Positions 59,745-64,000 of a DNA stretch of 64,000 nucleotides are shown in pieces. The stretch is from assembly GCA_963709075.1 (NCBI GenBank), contig CAVPUY010000005.1, forward strand, positions 868,001 to 932,000. Direction: 5' to 3'. The stretch's first letter is position 1. Every line of letters begins with the position of its first letter. This DNA is from Palsa-506 sp963709075 (GTDB lineage Bacteria; Actinomycetota; Actinomycetes; Streptosporangiales; Streptosporangiaceae). Made by a program: the position numbers and the translations under genes. Under the pieces are notes generated by a model. It ran no database searches, was not told the DNA's origin, and worked only from the letters and a program-made list of their open reading frames with translations.

Positions 59745-61555
59745 ATGTCTGACCGTGGCCGAGGTGTGATGCTCTTGCTCGGGTGGTTGCCTGGCTTGCA
59801 GGCGGTGAGGTCTTACCGGCGTGCGTGGCTGGCTAGGGATGTTGTCGCGGGGGTGGTGCTGACGACGTTGCTGGTTCCGCAGGGGATGGCTTATGCGGAG
59901 CTGGCGGGGCTGCCGCCGATTACTGGCTTGTATACGTCCATCATGTGCCTGCTGGGGTATGCGGTGTTCGGCCCGTCGCGGATCCTGGTGCTGGGGCCGG
60001 ATTCGTCGCTGGGGCCGATGATCGCCGCGACGATCCTGCCGCTGGTCGCCGCCAACGGTGATGAGAAGCGGGCGGTCGCGCTGGCGTCGGTGCTGGCGGT
60101 CATGGTCGCGGTGATCATGATCGTGGCGGCTGCGGGGAAGCTGGGCTTCATCGCCGACCTGATCTCCAAGCCGACGATGATCGGCTACATGAACGGGCTG
60201 GCGCTGACCATCTTGGCCGGGCAGTTGCCGAAGCTGTTCGGGTTCAAGGTTTCCGCTGATGGCCTGATCGGGGAGGTCACCGGGTTCGCCCGGGGGCTGG
60301 CGGACGGCAAGGCGGTCCCGGCCGCGGCGGCGGTGGGGATCGCCGGGATCGTGGTGATCCTGGTGCTGGGCCGGTGGCTGCCGAAGGTCCCGGCGGTGCT
60401 GATCATGGTGGTGGCCGCGATCGTCTCGACGTCGGTGTTCGGCCTGGCCGGCCACGGGGTCAGCCTGGTCGGGGTGCTGCCGAAGGGGTTCCCGCCGCTG
60501 ACCATCCCGTCCGTCCGGCTGGCTGATCTCGGGCCGCTGCTCGCCGGGGCGGCGGGGATCGCGCTGGTCTCGCTGGCCGACACGATCTCCACCGCGTCGG
60601 CGTTCGCCGCCCGCACCGGGCAGGAGGTGCACGGCAACGGCGAGATGATCGGGATCGGCGCGGCGAACCTGGCCGCCGGCCTGTTCCAGGGGTTCCCGGT
60701 CAGCACCAGCGGATCGCGGACCGCGGTCGCCGAGCGCTCCGGCGCCAGGACGCAGCTGACCGGGGTCACCGGGGCGGTCCTGATCATCTTGATGATCGTG
60801 TTTGTCCCGGGGCTGTTCCGGAACCTGCCCCAGCGGCCCTGGCCGCCGTGGTGATCACCGCGTCGCTGTCGCTGGCCGACATCCCGGCCACGGCGCGGCT
60901 GTGGCGGCAGCGCAAAGCCGAATGCGCGCTGTCGATCGCGGCCTTCGGCGGCGTCGCGCTGCTCGGCGTGCTGCCCGGGATCGCGATCGCGGTCGGCCTG
61001 TCGATCCTCAACGTCTTCCGGCGGGCCTGGTGGCCCTATGACACCGTGCTCGGCCGGATCGGCGGGCTGCCCGGCTACCACGACACCCGCTCCTACCCCC
61101 GCGCCCAGCACCTGCCCGGCCTGGTGATCTACCGCTTCGACGGCCCGCTGTTCTTCGCCAACGCCACGACATTCCGCGACAACATCAGGCGGCTCGCCCG
61201 CGCCGCCCCCCCGCCAGCGTGGATCCTGATCGCCGCCGAGCCGGTAACCGACATCGACACCACCGCCTCCGACATGCTCGAAGACCTCGACAAGACACTG
61301 AACGCCGACGGCATCCACCTGACATTCGCCGAACTCAAAGACCCGGTACGCCGCAAGATCGAACGCTACGAACTCACCCGCACCATCAACCCACGCCACT
61401 TCTACCCCACCATCGACGCCGCCATCACCGCATACCGCAACCAGACCGGCGCCCAATGGACCGACAGCCAGCCCACCGCGGACCAGGCCACAGCAAGCCG
61501 GATGGACCAGCCAAGACGGCCGCCGAAACCGGCTGATGAAGGGATGCCGCCATGA
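59745..61555 (+). pseudogene. SulP-family anion transporter, frameshifted (STAS domain displaced)
   Basis: A SulP/SLC26-type transporter of about 600 residues, split by one base. The first part (ATG 59745) has helices from VVAGVVLTTLLVPQGMAYAE through GLYTSIMCLLGYAVFGPSRI to LVSLADTISTASAFAARTGQ and stops at 60854 after GLFRNLPQ. The other frame continues LAAVVITASLSLADIPATAR, the last helices and a cytoplasmic STAS domain (LVIYRFDGPLFFANATTFRD; SDMLEDLDKTLNADGIHLTF). One base added in CAGCGGCCC near 60834 restores the frame. Transports sulfate, bicarbonate or another anion. The stop overlaps the MFS ATG. Confidence 0.85.
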
Positions 61556-63150
61556 GCACCGCACCTGACGATGACGTCAAAGAGGAGGACGTCGCCAGCC
61601 CACGGCTAGCGCTCCTGCTGGCCGCGGCGATGTTTGTCCTGGTTGTCGACACCTCGCTGATGAACGTGTCGATCTCCGCTGTGATCAAGGATCTGCATAC
61701 GACGGCGAGTGGCGTCCAGTCGGCAATCGCCCTCGAGGCGCTGGTCTCTGCGGCCTTCATCCTGATCAACTCCAAGATGGGCGACCTCATGGGGCGCAAG
61801 CGCGCCTACGTGATCGGGATGCTCGCCTATGCCGTCGGCGCCTTGGCCATGACCGTCGCGCAGAGCCTGACCGCCATTATCATCTTCTGGGCGATCATCG
61901 GCGGACTCGGCGCGTCCCTGCTGCTGCCGGCCATGCAGTCCCTCATCCACGGCAACTTCAAGGGCCCGGCCCAGAAGCGCGCTTACGCGCTCGTCGGCGC
62001 ATCTGCCGCGATCGCCGCCGCCATCGGGCCGCTCCTCGGCGGATTCCTCACGACCTACCTGTCATGGCGTGTCGGCTTCGGGCTCGAGGTAGTCATCATC
62101 CTCGTCGTGCTGTCCCAGATCCGCCTCGTCAAGGACGTGCCCTACACGGGGCCGCGCCAGATCGACTTTGTCGGCGCGGTGCTCTCCGTGGTTGGCATGG
62201 GCGGCGTTGTCCTCGGCATCCTCGTCTGGCAAGAAGGCGGTAACTATGTCGGCCTGCTCATCGGCATCGGCGCAGTGACCCTGGTCGCGCTCGCCTTCTG
62301 GCTCGTCCGCCGTAAGCGGCGCGGCAAGCCCACCCTGCTGGATCCCGACCTGTTCAAGCACCTGAACTTCCGCATCGGCATCTCGCAGCAGACGCTCCAG
62401 CAGATCACCCTCGGCGGCGCCATGATCGTCCTGCCGCTCTTCCTGCAGATGACCCTCGAGTACAACGCCATGCAGGCCGGCCTCTCCCTCGCTCCCCTTT
62501 CCCTGTCCATGTTCGGCATGGCCATGCTGGCCGGACGCAAGGCCGGGAAGCGGCGCCCGGCTCACATCGTCATGGCGGGATTCGGCCTCAGCACCGTCGG
62601 CATGGCCGCAATCATCCCGCTGGTGCCGAGAGTGGACTCGGGATGGTATCTGGTGATCCCGCTGTTGATCACCGGCTCGGGCCTGGGCCTGCTGGTGTCC
62701 CAGCTCAACAACTTCACCCTCGCACCCATTGCCGAGGAACGCGTCAGCGAAGCGGCCGGGGTGAACTCCGCCGGAGGCTCCTTCGGGCTGTCCTTCGGTC
62801 TCGCGATGGCCGGCGGCATCATGTTGTGGGCCCTGGCCTTGAGTTTCACCCACTTGACCGAGGCCAGCACCGTGATCCCGGCGGCCCAGCAACAGCAGAT
62901 CTCGGCCGAGCTTGAGCACGATGCCGAGGTCATGAGCAATACACAGCTTCAGAAGCAGATCACTGGCGAGCCCCCGGCCGTCGAGGCTGAGATCCTCGCC
63001 ATCAACACCGACGCCCGGAACCGCTCCCTTCAGGTAGCGCTACTCGTTCCCGTCATCGCCTCCCTCCTCGGCCTGGGCAACTCGTTCCGCATGCTTCGCC
63101 TCCCGGACATCGCTCCCGCAGCAGACACCGAAGGCGTCGGCCTCGGATGA
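61552..63150 (+). CDS. MFS exporter, DHA2 (14-helix) type
   Basis: A 532-residue drug/metabolite exporter with about fourteen membrane helices: ALLLAAAMFVLVVDTSLMNV (helix 1, with the D-x-x-L/M motif of DHA2), NSKMGDLMGRKRAYVIGMLA (motif A), WAIIGGLGASLLLPAMQSLI (motif B region) and a second half ending NSFRMLRLPDI. Substrates include antibiotics or cationic compounds; the exact one is unknown. ATG 61552 overlaps the SulP stop (ATGA), so it is translationally coupled to the broken anion transporter. Confidence 0.9.
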   Translation: MSTAPDDDVKEEDVASPRLALLLAAAMFVLVVDTSLMNVSISAVIKDLHTTASGVQSAIALEALVSAAFILINSKMGDLMGRKRAYVIGMLAYAVGALAMTVAQSLTAIIIFWAIIGGLGASLLLPAMQSLIHGNFKGPAQKRAYALVGASAAIAAAIGPLLGGFLTTYLSWRVGFGLEVVIILVVLSQIRLVKDVPYTGPRQIDFVGAVLSVVGMGGVVLGILVWQEGGNYVGLLIGIGAVTLVALAFWLVRRKRRGKPTLLDPDLFKHLNFRIGISQQTLQQITLGGAMIVLPLFLQMTLEYNAMQAGLSLAPLSLSMFGMAMLAGRKAGKRRPAHIVMAGFGLSTVGMAAIIPLVPRVDSGWYLVIPLLITGSGLGLLVSQLNNFTLAPIAEERVSEAAGVNSAGGSFGLSFGLAMAGGIMLWALALSFTHLTEASTVIPAAQQQQISAELEHDAEVMSNTQLQKQITGEPPAVEAEILAINTDARNRSLQVALLVPVIASLLGLGNSFRMLRLPDIAPAADTEGVGLG

Positions 63151-63223
63151 GCGGCATCCCACGCTCATTGAATGGCTGACGCCGCCGGCCGCTGATCGGA
63201 AACCTGCAGAGGGAGGCAGCATT

Positions 63224-64000
63224 GTGGGCACGGAATCCTGCGTTGCCAATCTGGAGAAGGTTGACCATTTCGTCGTGCTGATGATGGAGAACCGCTCCTT
63301 CGACCACATGCTGGGGTATTTGTCCCTCACCGGCGGGCGAGCGGATATCGACGGCCTTCGTCCCGGGCTCGCTAACGAGTATCAGGGACGCAGCTACCCG
63401 GTGCATCATCTCGCGACGATGAAAGTGGGCGTGGACCCTAGCCACACCGCCAGCGCTGTCGACGTGCAGGTCGATGGCGGGCGGATGGGCGGCTTCGTCG
63501 CGAGCCTGGCGGCCACCATCGCTGACAGCCGGGTTAACGGCGGTGACCCGTCACCCGCCGTGGGGTACTACGACGGCGCGGACGTGCCCGTTTACGACCA
63601 CCTGGCGGAGGAGTTCCTGGTCTGTGACCGCTGGTTCAGCTCGGTCCCGGGTGCCACCTGGCCCAACCGCCTGTACGCCCTGTGCGGGAGCGCCGCCGGC
63701 AGCCGGGATGACCTGTCTCCCCATGTGCCGCCCATCTACCACAAGCCGTCGTTCGTCCGGCACCTGGACGAGCACGGCGTTTCCTGGCGCTGGTACTGCT
63801 TTGATACCCCCACGCTGCGCCTGGCCGACGCCCGCTACACCGCAGGACACCACCGCCACTTCGGCTACTTCAGCAAGACCGGCCTGAGCTGGAAAACCAA
63901 GCTCGAGATCAGGATCGACGCGAGCGCGGCCAGCTTCCTCGAAGACGCCGCAAACGGCTCCCTGCCGTCGGTGTCCTGGATCGACCCGGCGTTTACCTCC
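63224..64000 (+). CDS. phosphoesterase family (phospholipase C/AcpA-like), 3' end outside window
   Basis: The first 259 codons of a phosphoesterase of the bacterial phospholipase C/acid phosphatase family. The signature ENRSFDHMLGYL (in VVLMMENRSFDHMLGYL) contains the metal-binding Glu and Asp near the nucleophile region. Later blocks include GYYDGADVPVYDHLAEEFLV, CDRWFSSVPGATWPNRLYAL and LPSVSWIDPAF. No signal peptide is visible at GTG 63224, which is unusual for PLCs that are normally secreted by the Tat route; a start further upstream cannot be excluded. GAGGGAGG lies 8 nt upstream. Confidence 0.85.
   Translation, partial: MGTESCVANLEKVDHFVVLMMENRSFDHMLGYLSLTGGRADIDGLRPGLANEYQGRSYPVHHLATMKVGVDPSHTASAVDVQVDGGRMGGFVASLAATIADSRVNGGDPSPAVGYYDGADVPVYDHLAEEFLVCDRWFSSVPGATWPNRLYALCGSAAGSRDDLSPHVPPIYHKPSFVRHLDEHGVSWRWYCFDTPTLRLADARYTAGHHRHFGYFSKTGLSWKTKLEIRIDASAASFLEDAANGSLPSVSWIDPAFTS

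Noticed and set aside
1..64000. tRNA, rRNA, CRISPR or riboswitch
   Set aside because: No cloverleaf, conserved rRNA segment, spacer array or known riboswitch core recognised by eye; the CarH protein accounts for cobalamin use without an RNA switch being seen.

Overview
The window is a 64 kb piece of a high-GC actinomycete chromosome. Supporting signs are strong G/C bias at third codon positions, F420-type oxidoreductases (two LLM-class, one PPOX-class), an ECF42/DGPF pair, an RskA-type anti-sigma factor, a Cpe/LpqF-type lipoprotein, an IS701-type transposase remnant and many leaderless-looking promoters. A Streptosporangiales-like organism is a guess; no rRNA, tRNA, CRISPR array, phage or plasmid gene was seen. 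The cut ends are an MFS transporter (left, 3' end missing) and a phosphoesterase/phospholipase C-like gene (right, 3' end missing).

Layout. 0-18 kb: a mosaic of short accessory genes, often single-domain: ECF42 sigma factor with its DGPF/YCII partner, TMEM175-like channel, cupin, GNAT, DUF5519, DUF899, two VOC proteins, two ArsR/SRPBCC systems (one a fused protein, one a two-gene operon), a methyltransferase, PPOX and LLM oxidoreductases, an LD-carboxypeptidase, and a MarR regulator coupled to an alpha/beta hydrolase. Gene remnants lie between them (SnoaL-like, metallo-beta-lactamase, IS701 transposase). 18-35 kb: a frameshifted LuxR-type ATPase regulator and an intact MalT-like LuxR regulator, a secreted cupredoxin-like protein, a Cpe/LpqF lipoprotein, an MFS transporter, a DUF4386 operon, a VOC/mycothiol-isomerase fusion and an aminoglycoside-phosphotransferase-like kinase. 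35-47 kb: secreted RCC1 protein, S53 peptidase lipoprotein, EamA exporter, sigK-rskA-like pair followed by a secreted beta-propeller protein, an ABC exporter whose ATPase has an amber codon in its signature motif, and a MocR regulator divergent from a SnoaL-like gene.

47-55 kb is the most coherent system. A cobalamin-binding MerR photoreceptor of the LitR/CarH type (51.8 kb) faces a tightly overlapping operon of FAD amine oxidase-like protein, DUF1365 protein, cyclopropane-fatty-acid-synthase-like methyltransferase, SDR and SRPBCC protein. The shared intergenic region carries two clusters of about 11-bp direct repeats lying across both promoters, which is the arrangement expected of a light-relieved repressor. 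Downstream, a 14-bp minisatellite precedes a second copy of the same promoter/repeat array, which now drives only a 55-codon remnant holding both ends of a second regulator; this remnant overlaps an epimerase gene followed by a CPBP-type membrane protease. I infer light-controlled membrane-lipid modification.

55-64 kb: LLM oxidoreductase, a secreted NHL-repeat protein of ten 201-bp repeats broken by a one-base insertion, a frameshifted SulP anion transporter translationally coupled to an MFS exporter, and the phosphoesterase.

A caution for the whole window: at least five genes carry one-base frameshifts and one carries a nonsense codon. Three of the frameshifts are apparent one-base losses in the same context (AGCGG), so some may be sequencing or assembly errors rather than true pseudogenes.
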